41,905 bases of DNA from a virus. The position numbers and the translations under genes were made by a program. Each line of letters starts with the position of its first letter. Position 1 is the first letter of the stretch. The stretch spans positions 1-41,905 of IMG/VR virus record IMGVR_UViG_3300036800_000197. One strand, written 5' to 3'. The notes beneath the pieces are model-generated. The model was given only the letters and a program-made list of their open reading frames with translations. It was not told where the DNA came from and ran no database searches. Of this stretch, positions 32,399-39,423 are shown piece by piece.

Positions 32399-33316
32399 TC
32401 ATGCAGTCAGGTAGCGGGCACTTGAGTCATCAGGCCGCGCGTGACTGTAGCGCGTGGTCGTCTCGAGGCTCGCATGGCCGACCGTTGCCCGTACCACGTG
32501 GATCGGCGCACCGCGGTCGAGCGCGTGCGAGACATGGGCGTGGCGCAGGTAGTGAGTAGAAACCGTCGCCGGCAGCTTCGCCCGTTTCGCCGCCGCTTTG
32601 ACGATATGATGGATCTGAGACCGCACGAGTGGGCCCCCCTGTCTCGATCGAAATACCGGGAAATCGGGTCCGGAATGGCCCCGCAGCGCGATTAAACGCT
32701 CCCAGATCGGCCTCGGAAGCAGCACAACGCGTGTCTTGCCGCCCTTACCGAGTACCGTGATCTGACCGGCTTCGCCGCGCTCGGAGAGATCGCGCCAGCA
32801 GAGCCCACAGGCCTCGGAGACACGCAGGCCGGCCGAGTAGATCAACCGCAACAAAGCAGCATTCCGCGTGCCGCGCTCCAGTTCCAGCATGCGCTGAACC
32901 TGCCACTCGGAGAGGATCCGCTCGGCCAGGCGATCCTTGATCGCGGGCAATTGAATGGGTGCGCCAACGTCGAATGGGAGATACCCAAGCCGGTGCGCCA
33001 AAGCGATCAGCGACTTCACGGCGGATAGACGGCGGGCGACGGTCGCCGGCGCCAAGTGATCCAGCGTCGAGACGAACGCCTGGATCATGCGGACCGTCAC
33101 GGAATGCAATGGTACCAGCGTAAAGCGAATGAACACGTCAAGGTCGTGGGCATAGGCGCCGCGCGTGTTGCGCGAGCGGAACGAGGCTAACCAGAGCGCG
33201 ATCATCTCGCCATCGCTCGACGCCTGCGGCGACATCGCCATCGCGGAGCCAGGGGCGGACCCCGCGATGGACGACGCCACGACGCCGTCCAAAATAGACG
33301 GGGGCGAGTTGGACAT
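32399..33316 (-). CDS. Tyrosine recombinase / integrase, XerC/D-like
   Basis: 305 residues. SAM-like core-binding domain at about 35-125 (LASFRSRNTRGAYAHDLDVF). Catalytic domain with full set: R165 (AGLRVSEAC), K194 (GKGGKTR), H255 and R258 (HYLRH), H281 (GHASLETT) and Y290 nucleophile (TTRYSH). All residues are in place, so the enzyme looks active. Short N-terminus without an arm-binding domain of lambda type suggests a simple Xer-like system. An attP site was not identified by eye. Gene lies between the NusG-like gene and the HNH pseudogene. Confidence 0.9.
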   Translation of the reverse strand: MSNSPPSILDGVVASSIAGSAPGSAMAMSPQASSDGEMIALWLASFRSRNTRGAYAHDLDVFIRFTLVPLHSVTVRMIQAFVSTLDHLAPATVARRLSAVKSLIALAHRLGYLPFDVGAPIQLPAIKDRLAERILSEWQVQRMLELERGTRNAALLRLIYSAGLRVSEACGLCWRDLSERGEAGQITVLGKGGKTRVVLLPRPIWERLIALRGHSGPDFPVFRSRQGGPLVRSQIHHIVKAAAKRAKLPATVSTHYLRHAHVSHALDRGAPIHVVRATVGHASLETTTRYSHARPDDSSARYLTA

Positions 33317-33370
33317 AATGATTCTTACGTTGACCTCATGAAAAGGCGCCGACGTAGTCCGCCAACAGCC

Positions 33371-34000
33371 TCAGATCGAAGCGACGGCGGCCTGCGATAC
33401 GGTGACCGAGACGGGCCGGCCGAGGATCTGCAGCAGCAGCTTGACCCTTCGTCCGTCCGACCATTCGCAGATCCCTTCGCGCCCCTCCATGCCGCCGCTC
33501 AACAGGCGCAGACAGGTGCCGGGGTCGATCGGGTTCATGTGCAAATGATTGGCCGGATAGGCGCAGTGATTGGGTTGAACGAGGCCGAACAAGAGGGCCA
33601 CTTTGTCATCGGCGATCGCACCGGGTCTGCCGCCGGGTGCGGTCATCAAACGGTCGACGCCATCGAGGTGCTCGATCTCGCCCCAGCTCGGATTGGCAAT
33701 ATTGAAACGCGTCAGGAAGTATCGCGGGAACATCGGCACGATGCGATCGGGCTTTGCCGGCCGGACCATACCGTTGCGATCACGGCGCATCGGTTCGGCG
33801 GGGCGAAAGACGCTCGGGTTGAAGACCTCGAAACCGGCGAGCCTGACCTCGATGTCGGCGCGCAGCTGTCCGTTGAAATCGGTGCGCACGCAATACCAGC
33901 GCATGATGTCGAGCACCGGCAGGCCGGTATTGCTGTGCCGCGCAACGCGGGGACGGCCAGCGCCGGGTCGGGCGCCTCCGTGAGAGAATTCCACGAACAT
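33371..34000 (-). CDS. NusG/RfaH-like transcription elongation factor
   Basis: 209 residues from ATG at 34000, chosen for GGGGGCGG upstream. After a basic GGARPGAGRPR segment comes an NGN-like domain: MRWYCVRTDFNGQL near 33-46, LAGFEVFNPSVF, then PMFPRYFLTRFNIAN and GVDRLMTAPGGRPGAIAD. The end (CLRLLSGGMEGREGICEW then LLLQILGRPVSVTVSQ) fits a KOW domain. NusG-type factors bind RNA polymerase and aid elongation or antitermination. In phage it may let polymerase read through the long leftward operon. Specialised paralogues such as RfaH act on defined ops sites, which I could not find here. Confidence 0.8.
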   Translation of the reverse strand: MFVEFSHGGARPGAGRPRVARHSNTGLPVLDIMRWYCVRTDFNGQLRADIEVRLAGFEVFNPSVFRPAEPMRRDRNGMVRPAKPDRIVPMFPRYFLTRFNIANPSWGEIEHLDGVDRLMTAPGGRPGAIADDKVALLFGLVQPNHCAYPANHLHMNPIDPGTCLRLLSGGMEGREGICEWSDGRRVKLLLQILGRPVSVTVSQAAVASI

Positions 34001-34275
34001 GGCGACCGCCCCCAGAATGGCACAGGCATACAGCCCATGCGTCGAGATGCCGGGGCCGGCCTCGCACTTGATTAAGCTGGACTGTCCCGCATGGCTGGCG
34101 CACGGCGCGAGCGAAAATGACTTTCGCGCATCCGGGAGGGGGGACCAAAGCATACGGGGTAATGTTCTGTCCATTGAAACATGTATGCCCCAAAAATGGC
34201 GTAATGTCCCATACGCAGCGCAAGAAGCGTGCCAAACAGCCTGAAAATGGGATAACTCGGTAGGACGGAGGCAAA
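34001..34275. promoter_or_regulatory. Divergent intergenic region with nested inverted repeats
   Basis: Between the leftward NusG-like gene and the rightward gene at 34276. A small hairpin lies at 34111-34127 (gcgaaa-atgac-tttcgc). GCATAC at 34150-34155 pairs with GTATGC at 34183-34188. A direct repeat GG(G/C)GTAATGTYC occurs at 34156-34167 and 34198-34209, 42 bases apart, and the second lies in a GCGTA-N8-TACGC inverted repeat (34199-34216). These look like operator elements for divergent promoters. Promoter hexamers are not clear. Confidence 0.45.
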
Positions 34276-34506
34276 ATGTTCATGGTTTCCGAAGCCGAGG
34301 CGCGGCTGATCCGCGAGGCCTGGCTTGCCGGCGGCGAGCAGGCCGCGTCCGCTCAGCTGCGGCAAATGTTCGCCGGACTGGCCGATAACGCGGAAACACG
34401 CGCCAGCGCGACGATGATCGCGGGTTGGGCGGATCCGCGACCAGGGAAACTCGGTATGCCCCTCAGGCGCCGATATCCGCGCGGATCGCGACCACCAGCC
34501 CCATGA
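34276..34506 (+). CDS. Small conserved-type protein (rightward)
   Basis: 76 residues with ACGGAGG upstream. Residues 1-50 (VSEAEARLIREAWLAGGEQA, then QLRQMFAGLADNAETRASA) form two helices and a pattern, S-E-x-(D/E)-A-x-x-I-R...GGE-x-A-x-x-x-L-R-x-x-F, which I recognise from small phage and prophage proteins, function unknown. The Arg/Pro-rich end overlaps the leftward gene (34463-34506). Confidence 0.6.
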   Translation: MFMVSEAEARLIREAWLAGGEQAASAQLRQMFAGLADNAETRASATMIAGWADPRPGKLGMPLRRRYPRGSRPPAP

Positions 34507-34675
34507 TCGCTTCGAGCGTGCCGAGGGCCAGTGGCTGGCGGCGCTCCTGAATGACCCCGCTGAGCGCCAGCAGGACACCGGCGCCGATGCGCGAGGAGAT
34601 CGGTCCGTCGATCTCGGCGATGGTATGGGTTACCGCTTCGAGCATGGTCATCGCCGCGCGGTCGGTCTGGCTCAT
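34463..34675 (-). CDS. Small helical protein, 70 aa
   Basis: ATG at 34675 overlaps the stop of the HNH-like gene (ATGA, 34672-34675). MSQTDRAAMTMLEAVTHTIA then SSRIGAGVLLALSGVIQERR, an amphipathic helical protein with an apolar segment but no clear membrane span. Unknown function. Confidence 0.55.
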   Translation of the reverse strand: MSQTDRAAMTMLEAVTHTIAEIDGPISSRIGAGVLLALSGVIQERRQPLALGTLEAIMGLVVAIRADIGA

Positions 34676-35103
34676 GCGTCCCCCCTGGGTGCGTTTCCCG
34701 GATATCCCATGAGACCGTATGGCCCATCGAACAGATCGGCCAGAGCCCATCGTGCGCGGAGGGTGATCCGACGCTGAGCCTGATGGTGCGGTGCGTCGTG
34801 AAGCATGTGACAGCGCTGGCACCAGGCTTTCAGGTTGGCGTCAGCGCGATGCGTGGGGTCGTGATCGACGTGCGCGGTCGAAAGGGAGACGCGGGTCTGA
34901 CCGCTGAACTCTACCGGGCCGGGGATCCACGCCTCGCCGGTCGCGGGATCGATCCAGCCGCCATCGGCCAGGGTGTAGATCAGCGCGCCATGGGGCCGCC
35001 CGCAGGCCTCGCAGCGGCCCTTGGCACGGTCGAAGCGAATGCGGTGGCTGACCAGAGCCCAGTCGGCGCCGTAGAGCGGTTTCAGGGCCGCGCGGATGGG
35101 CAT
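34672..35103 (-). CDS. HNH-like zinc-binding nuclease-type protein
   Basis: 143 residues from ATG at 35103 (TGATG overlap with the upstream stop). IRFDRAKGRCEACGRPHG, then VSLSTAHVDHDPTHRADANL, WCQRCHMLHDAPHHQAQ: the CxxC pair, AHVDHDP and CQRCH-x-x-x-D-x-x-H follow the bba-metal HNH layout found in phage replication/packaging genes. HNH proteins cut DNA; some assist terminases, others act in replication or are homing. Because it is leftward and coupled within the early operon, it is more likely a fixed phage function. Confidence 0.7.
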   Translation of the reverse strand: MPIRAALKPLYGADWALVSHRIRFDRAKGRCEACGRPHGALIYTLADGGWIDPATGEAWIPGPVEFSGQTRVSLSTAHVDHDPTHRADANLKAWCQRCHMLHDAPHHQAQRRITLRARWALADLFDGPYGLMGYPGNAPRGDA

Positions 35104-35732
35104 CAGGCGGCGCGCTGGAGCGCCGGTAGCCGCGGCGTCCAATTGGTGGTGCGGACGATGACGTCCTCGGCCTCCTCGTCCTGGACGTGCAGTGCGAGCG
35201 CAAGCACCTGATCCACCACGGGCGTCTCCGGGACGATGACACAGCCCTTGGCAAGAGTTCGGCCGTCCTTGGCGACGATGTGCAGGTCGTAGGGGATGTG
35301 AGGGCCGCGCGGGTTCATCGTGTGCTCCAGCAGATTGCCGCGGCTGCGCACAAGGTAATCGTAGCGGTGCCCGTGGAGCACAAGTGGGTGGCCATCGAGG
35401 AAGGCTTTGACGTCACGCTCGGGCCGGAACCGCCGCAACAGGTCGATACTGCGGCGCAGCGCCCGGCGTCCGGCGTGGATCAAGGCCGGGCGAAGCAATG
35501 GCGGGGCTACCGGGCGGAGATTGGCCTGGTACGGGTTGGCCCACATCGCCTGCGGGTAATTCGCGTATCCGTAGACCGGGACTTGCGAAAGCGCGGCCGG
35601 GATCGCGTGGTACCAGAGCTGGCCGCTGCCGGTCGGGCTGAACACGATCAGAGGCACGGCCGTAGTTGTGGTCGACCACGAGTTCGAAAGGATGGTGGAG
35701 GAAGCCGCCCAATTCGTGAGATAGCCGGACAT
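35103..35732 (-). CDS. Phage early protein, unknown family
   Basis: 209 residues. Residues 1-90 are loosely ordered and Tyr/Ala/Pro-rich. Residues 95-200: RRSIDLLRRFRPERDVKAFL, then HPLVLHGHRYDYLVRSRGNL, TLAKGCVIVPETPVVDQVLA and HVQDEEAEDVIVRTTNW. The second half resembles small phage proteins with a G-x-x-Y-x-I/L-R-x-R/G-N core followed by C-x-x-P and D-x-x-L-A. Function not established. Confidence 0.6.
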   Translation of the reverse strand: MSGYLTNWAASSTILSNSWSTTTTAVPLIVFSPTGSGQLWYHAIPAALSQVPVYGYANYPQAMWANPYQANLRPVAPPLLRPALIHAGRRALRRSIDLLRRFRPERDVKAFLDGHPLVLHGHRYDYLVRSRGNLLEHTMNPRGPHIPYDLHIVAKDGRTLAKGCVIVPETPVVDQVLALALHVQDEEAEDVIVRTTNWTPRLPALQRAA

Positions 35733-35733
35733 C

Positions 35734-36108
35734 TCATCCTCCGCGCAGCGGACGATGCGCTACGGTATCGGCGGCGGCGGCTTCTCCCGGCGTACGTGCC
35801 CGCCGCAGGACCCGCGCCTCGCCATGCTCGGCGATCGACGCAAGCCCGATGCGACCTTGCTCGAACAATTCCCGGGCGGCGGCGTCCCGGATGACGACGT
35901 GGCGGTTCTCGCCCAACGCATCGGCGCGTTCCAGCCGGACCTCGCGCAGCGGGTTCCGCTCAACGATCCAGAACGTGTACCCGGCCTCCATTTTGGCCCG
36001 GATCATCGGGATGACCCATTCGTCCTCGGCAGCATCCCAGCCGAAACTGGTATCACCGGAGCTATCCATCATGGACAGGGTGCGGACGGCGCTGACGATG
36101 TGGTTCAT
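35734..36108 (-). CDS. Conserved-type phage early protein, 124 aa
   Basis: ATG at 36108 with GGAGGGAG upstream. NHIVSAVRTLSMMDSSGDTS, then FGWDAAEDEWVIPMIRAKM and GYTFWIVERNPL, HVVIRDAAARELFEQG. The pattern resembles small proteins of Alphaproteobacteria phages with F-x-W-D...E-x-x-x-A...G-Y-x-x-F. Unknown role. The C-terminal 40 residues are Arg/Ala-rich. Confidence 0.6.
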   Translation of the reverse strand: MNHIVSAVRTLSMMDSSGDTSFGWDAAEDEWVIPMIRAKMEAGYTFWIVERNPLREVRLERADALGENRHVVIRDAAARELFEQGRIGLASIAEHGEARVLRRARTPGEAAAADTVAHRPLRGG

Positions 36109-36140
36109 CTGGGTCTCCCTCCAACTCTCGGAAATCGGCA

Positions 36141-36401
36141 CTACCAGAACGTCCCGGCGCGCGGCGCCGCCTCGCCCTCCGATACGATCAGATTGCGCAG
36201 CATCCGGAGCGACACTGCATCCAATGCGCGGCCGCCGGCGACGCATTCGCGGCAGGCCTCATCCAGCGCATCGGCCACGATCAGGTAGACGTCGGGAAGG
36301 AGATCATCGCGGGCGAGCAGCGCGGCGATCATCCGAAGCAGGGTCCGGTCGAGCGGGTCCCGCTCGATCAGCAGCGCCAGCCAGTGATCGGCGCTGCGCA
36401 T
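36141..36401 (-). CDS. Small helical protein, 86 aa
   Basis: ATG at 36401 shares a base with the initiator stop (TGATG). All-helical: HWLALLIERDPLDRTLLRMI, LPDVYLIVADALDEACRECV, LRMLRNLIVSE. Coupled to the initiator gene, which suggests a partner such as a helicase loader, but no motif supports that. Confidence 0.55.
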   Translation of the reverse strand: MRSADHWLALLIERDPLDRTLLRMIAALLARDDLLPDVYLIVADALDEACRECVAGGRALDAVSLRMLRNLIVSEGEAAPRAGTFW

Positions 36402-37840
36402 CAGCCGGTCCGGCAGACCACGCGATGGGCCTCGGGATATTCGCCCTTCCACCACGTATTGACCCGGGGACCATAATGTCCGGCCACCCAGTCGCCGACA
36501 AAGCCGGAGCGCAGGATCAGCACGATCTCGTCGCCGTCGAGGCCGCCCAGCTTCATGCCGCGCAGCCAGGATTGATACTCGGCCTCCGGCACCTCGGCCT
36601 TCAGCATGGCCCGGAACGCCGGCCAGCGGGCGACCAGGCGGGCATTGTCGGGGTCGTGCGGATGGATCAGCGCAACCGTCTCGGCGGGGTCCTCGGGCGG
36701 CTCGGGGACCGCAGGAGCCGTCGGCGCGAGAGGAGGCTGGAACGGCACCCGCGACGTCCATTCGCGCACGCGCTTGTCGAAGTAGCGCAGATCCGGCGCC
36801 AGCCGGGCGTTGGTCTGCTCCATCCGGGTGCCGATCGCCTCGCGGATTTCGTTGGCGGTCTTCGTCTCAAGCCATGAGCGAACGGCATTCAGTTCGGCAG
36901 GGGCAGCGAAACCGGCCCGGCCGACCAGGGGCAGCAGCTCGGCGGCCAGGGTGACGTGCAGCGGGGGTGACTCAGCGGGGGGTGACTCAGCGGGGGGTGA
37001 CTCAGAATTGGGTGACTCACAACTGGGTGACTCAGCTTTCGTCGGCTCGCGCGCGGTTACAGATTCACCACCACCACCACCAAGAAAGGATTCCGAATCC
37101 TTAGTGGTGGTGGTGGTACCTTCTCCGCCCGCGAGGGCCGAAACCTGAGTCGCCCCGGCCGTCTGAGTCACGTTTTGAGTCACCCCCTGAGTCACCCCAG
37201 GCTGAGTCAGGGGGGGGGGTGACTCAGCTTTGGGTGACTCAGAATTCGACGGGACGGCGTAGAGCATCTCGCGCTGATTTCCGTCCGGCGCCTTGCCCTG
37301 GCGCTGCGGCGGGGTGGCCCTGAGCCCGCCGGTGGTCTTGCCGCCGACCCGCTCGGGCAGACGCAGGCCGAGGTCGTCGGGCAGGGCGACGCCCCCCTCC
37401 TCGAGCCAGATCAGCAGATCACAGGCGATCAATTCCTTCAGGTCCGCCTCGCACCCGCCGGCACCCCGGGCCAGGTGATCGAGCGAACGACAGCGCGGGC
37501 TGAACAAGAGATCGCCGTCATCGCCGTTGAAGTGAATCTGCATGACCACGCTCAGCCAGAGCATTGTCGGGGCCAGGCCGAGCAGCCGGAAAATGTCGAG
37601 GTTACGGGTGACGGTCCAGGCGCGGGATATCATTGCCCGGTCGCCTAATTTGCGCCGGGGTTTGGCTGCCGGCGTCGTCGCGCTCTGGTTCGGCGCCCGC
37701 GCTTCTTCCCGCGCCAATCTCACATCACGGAGCACGGCGCCCCGCGAGGTGCCATCTGTTCTGGCAATACGGCCCGGCGATTCTCCCTGCTCCACCCGTT
37801 CGAGTCGGGCTTGCGCGCGCGTCTGGCGGGAAGCGGACAT
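36401..37840 (-). CDS. Replication initiator-like protein containing origin repeats
   Basis: 479 residues. A basic N-terminus (1-70), then RAWTVTRNLDIFRLLGLAPT to GVALPDDLGLR (about 72-160), compatible with a winged-helix unit that includes a FNGDDGDLLFS loop. Residues about 195-300 are low-complexity (Ser/Glu/Pro, Thr and Gly runs) where the DNA carries iterons and a hairpin. Residues 406-479 resemble the DnaA N-terminal domain: W-P-x-F...EYQSWLRGMKL ... ILRSGFVGDWVAGHYGPRV. Phage initiators of lambda O type carry their origin within the gene, as seems the case here. Downstream gene is coupled. No primase or helicase motif seen. Confidence 0.75.
   Translation of the reverse strand: MSASRQTRAQARLERVEQGESPGRIARTDGTSRGAVLRDVRLAREEARAPNQSATTPAAKPRRKLGDRAMISRAWTVTRNLDIFRLLGLAPTMLWLSVVMQIHFNGDDGDLLFSPRCRSLDHLARGAGGCEADLKELIACDLLIWLEEGGVALPDDLGLRLPERVGGKTTGGLRATPPQRQGKAPDGNQREMLYAVPSNSESPKAESPPPLTQPGVTQGVTQNVTQTAGATQVSALAGGEGTTTTTKDSESFLGGGGGESVTAREPTKAESPSCESPNSESPPAESPPAESPPLHVTLAAELLPLVGRAGFAAPAELNAVRSWLETKTANEIREAIGTRMEQTNARLAPDLRYFDKRVREWTSRVPFQPPLAPTAPAVPEPPEDPAETVALIHPHDPDNARLVARWPAFRAMLKAEVPEAEYQSWLRGMKLGGLDGDEIVLILRSGFVGDWVAGHYGPRVNTWWKGEYPEAHRVVCRTG
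36965..37241. repeat. Iteron array, candidate replication origin
   Basis: Decamer GGGTGACTCA occurs at 36965, 36980, 36995, 37010, 37025 (exact 15-base period), and again at 37217 and 37232. The reverse form TGAGTCACCC is exact at 37176 and 37188, with variants at 37146, 37164 and 37203. The core TGA(C/G)TCA is found 11 times, plus one variant. The array is split by the hairpin at 37068-37117. The encoded protein is low-complexity here, so DNA rather than protein appears constrained. Confidence 0.8.
37068..37117. other. Long hairpin inside iteron array
   Basis: Five CCA units (37068-37082) face four TGG units (37105-37116), and the centre AAGGATTC-C-GAATCCTT (37086-37102) is a 17-base perfect palindrome around one C. 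It encodes Thr and Gly runs in the initiator. Likely an origin element (strand opening or binding of an initiator dimer). Confidence 0.75.
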
Positions 37841-37842
37841 TA

Positions 37843-38229
37843 TCAGTCATCCCCCGCTGGAACCGCGAGCCGCTGCTGCCCGGCGGTCGTTGGATCAGGC
37901 TCCGGCAATGCGAGGCCGGGCGCTTCGTCGGGCTCCTCCGGTAAGGCTTCGAGCGTGCTGCCCGGCCTGCCGGTGAAGGCGATGCGCAATTGCTCGATCG
38001 CGCGCAATGTCTGCCAGATCGCGAACGGCAGCGAATTGCCGTAGCGGGCGACGCCCTCGGATAATGGGGTGGGTTGCCAGCGGCCATCCTCGAACGCGCC
38101 GAACGGGACGTGCTCGGCCTTCAATGCGTGATGCAGGGTGGGTGCGGCGACCAGCACATTGTCGATCGCGCGGAAGGTATCGCGCATCTGCTGCGCCAGC
38201 TCGGGACGGATGAAGTTGGATTCGGTCAT
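37843..38229 (-). CDS. Unknown early protein, 128 aa
   Basis: ATG at 38229 overlaps the stop of the upstream gene (ATGA). ELAQQMRDTFRAIDNVLVAA, then WQPTPLSEGVARYGNSLPFA, IWQTLRAIEQLRIAF and a Pro/Glu-rich end. Located between the GcrA-like cluster and the initiator. No known domain. Confidence 0.6.
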   Translation of the reverse strand: MTESNFIRPELAQQMRDTFRAIDNVLVAAPTLHHALKAEHVPFGAFEDGRWQPTPLSEGVARYGNSLPFAIWQTLRAIEQLRIAFTGRPGSTLEALPEEPDEAPGLALPEPDPTTAGQQRLAVPAGDD

Positions 38230-38408
38230 GGCCTGGCTCTTCGGGCGAACTGCCAATGCGTCTCGCCATCAGAGCGAGAATGGATAATTGCGCGAAGCTC
38301 AGGCGTGTCCGCGCCTTGTAACTCGGTAATCTGCTCGCCGCGTTCATCACAAACCGCGATCAGGCCGTTCGAGAAAACCAGAACCGAGCGGGCCAAAGGT
38401 TCGCTCAT
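38226..38408 (-). CDS. Small protein, 60 aa
   Basis: ATG at 38408 overlaps the GcrA-like stop (ATGA); the stop overlaps the next start. Two strands (SVLVFSNGLIAVCDERGE) and a helix (ADTPELRAIIHS), ending in Arg/Ala. Unknown. Confidence 0.6.
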   Translation of the reverse strand: MSEPLARSVLVFSNGLIAVCDERGEQITELQGADTPELRAIIHSRSDGETHWQFARRARP

Positions 38409-39148
38409 GCCCGTGCCTCCCTTCGCACAGCCGCTGGCATTCGGACGTAGGCCTTGCTGGCATGGACATGGCAGTACGGCCGGCCAGGGTCGGATGGTTT
38501 GTCGCAGAAGTGGAACGCCGGTTTGCCGGGCTCGCCGATCGGCCAGCAGCAGCTGACCACGCGGCCAAAGACAGGTGGCGGCGGGACGTAGGGCGCTGGC
38601 CTGGGGGCGGGTGGCGGGGCGAGCGGCCGATCGAGCGCGATGGGAACGGATCGTCTGGGCCTCGGCTCGGGCCGCGGCCGGCCTTTGGCGGCGGCCTGGC
38701 GATCGCGGTAATCCCGCTGAGCCTTCTGCAGGCGCATCTGTTTCGCTTCGGCGCTCTGGTCGGGGTGTGGTCGTCGGGGTCCACGCGCCCGGACGGCAAT
38801 GAGGCCCTTGGCGATCAGCCGATGCGACTTGCCGATCCCGGCCGACCTGGTGATCCCCATGCGCCGGGAAATCTCGCCGACCGAATGATCCTCGTTCCAC
38901 AGCAAGATGAACTGCGTTTCCCGATCGGCGGCCCATTGGCTGGGAAGCATCCTGATCAGCCCGCTCTGCAACAATCGTTTGACGATCTTGCTGGTATTCC
39001 AGGCCGACTGGCCGAGCTGCGCCGCGATCTGTTCGGTCGATTGGCCATCGCAACGCGCCTGCCAAACCCCAAACAGGCGCTCGATGGGCCACGACCGGGA
39101 GGCCAGCGCCGCCAGGCGCTCATGGACCTCGGCCGCCGAGAGCCTCAC
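38405..39148 (-). CDS. GcrA-family regulator
   Basis: 247 residues from GTG at 39148. Two HTH-like segments: QSTEQIAAQLGQSAWNTSKI (about 36-55) and HSVGEISRRMGITRSAGIGK (about 88-107), the latter like GcrA's A-x-x-L-G-x-x-x-R-x-A-V-I-G-K-x-H-R-L. A Pro/Arg linker leads to a C-terminal CCWPIGEPGKPAFHFCDKPS then RPYCHVHASKAY, which is the sigma-70-binding GcrA C-terminal domain (C-x-W-P-x-G, F-C, Y-C-x-x-H-x-x-x-A-Y). Cellular GcrA activates methylated GANTC promoters in Alphaproteobacteria. The phage copy could redirect host sigma-70. Confidence 0.8.
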   Translation of the reverse strand: MRLSAAEVHERLAALASRSWPIERLFGVWQARCDGQSTEQIAAQLGQSAWNTSKIVKRLLQSGLIRMLPSQWAADRETQFILLWNEDHSVGEISRRMGITRSAGIGKSHRLIAKGLIAVRARGPRRPHPDQSAEAKQMRLQKAQRDYRDRQAAAKGRPRPEPRPRRSVPIALDRPLAPPPAPRPAPYVPPPPVFGRVVSCCWPIGEPGKPAFHFCDKPSDPGRPYCHVHASKAYVRMPAAVRREARA

Positions 39149-39256
39149 GTTCGGGCGCCCGTCTCCCGATCATAACGTTTGGGGTGTAACGAAATGCTTG
39201 AGGGAATCCGTGGAAAATAGGAAAGTAGCGGCACACACATACGGATTCCTCCTCTG

Positions 39257-39292
39257 GCCCCGGGCAGTGCTTGAAGCTGCCCGGGGCTTTTT
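39257..39292 (+). terminator. Rho-independent terminator, rightward
   Basis: GCCCCGGGCAG (39257-39267), nine-base loop, CTGCCCGGGGC (39277-39287), then TTTTT. A perfect 11-bp stem. There is no recognised rightward gene just upstream of it, so a short rightward transcript, possibly non-coding, may end here. Confidence 0.85.
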
Positions 39293-39327
39293 CTGTCAGG
39301 TTGTCGTGGGAATCGGGAGTCGGCCGG

Positions 39328-39423
39328 TCATGCGGGCGGCCTCCTTCGTTCGACATCGGCCAGCGCGCGCCGCATGCGGCGCAGGGCGAAATCCACAAAC
39401 GGGCCGGAACAGCGTCTAGCCAT
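39328..39423 (-). CDS. Small basic protein, 31 aa
   Basis: ATG at 39423, overlapping the end of the upstream HTH gene by eight bases. FVDFALRRMRRALADVERRR is a short amphipathic Arg-rich helix. An 11-codon ORF with AAGGAGG follows at 39331 (ATGA overlap) and may be a leader or nothing. Confidence 0.45.
   Translation of the reverse strand: MARRCSGPFVDFALRRMRRALADVERRRPPA

Noticed and set aside
36965-37241. CRISPR array
   Set aside because: Repeats are only ten bases with 12-15-base period, occur in both orientations, and have no unique spacers.
39120-39398. 92-codon minus-strand frame across the terminator
   Set aside because: It spans a strong hairpin, has no ribosome binding site and reads as composition noise.
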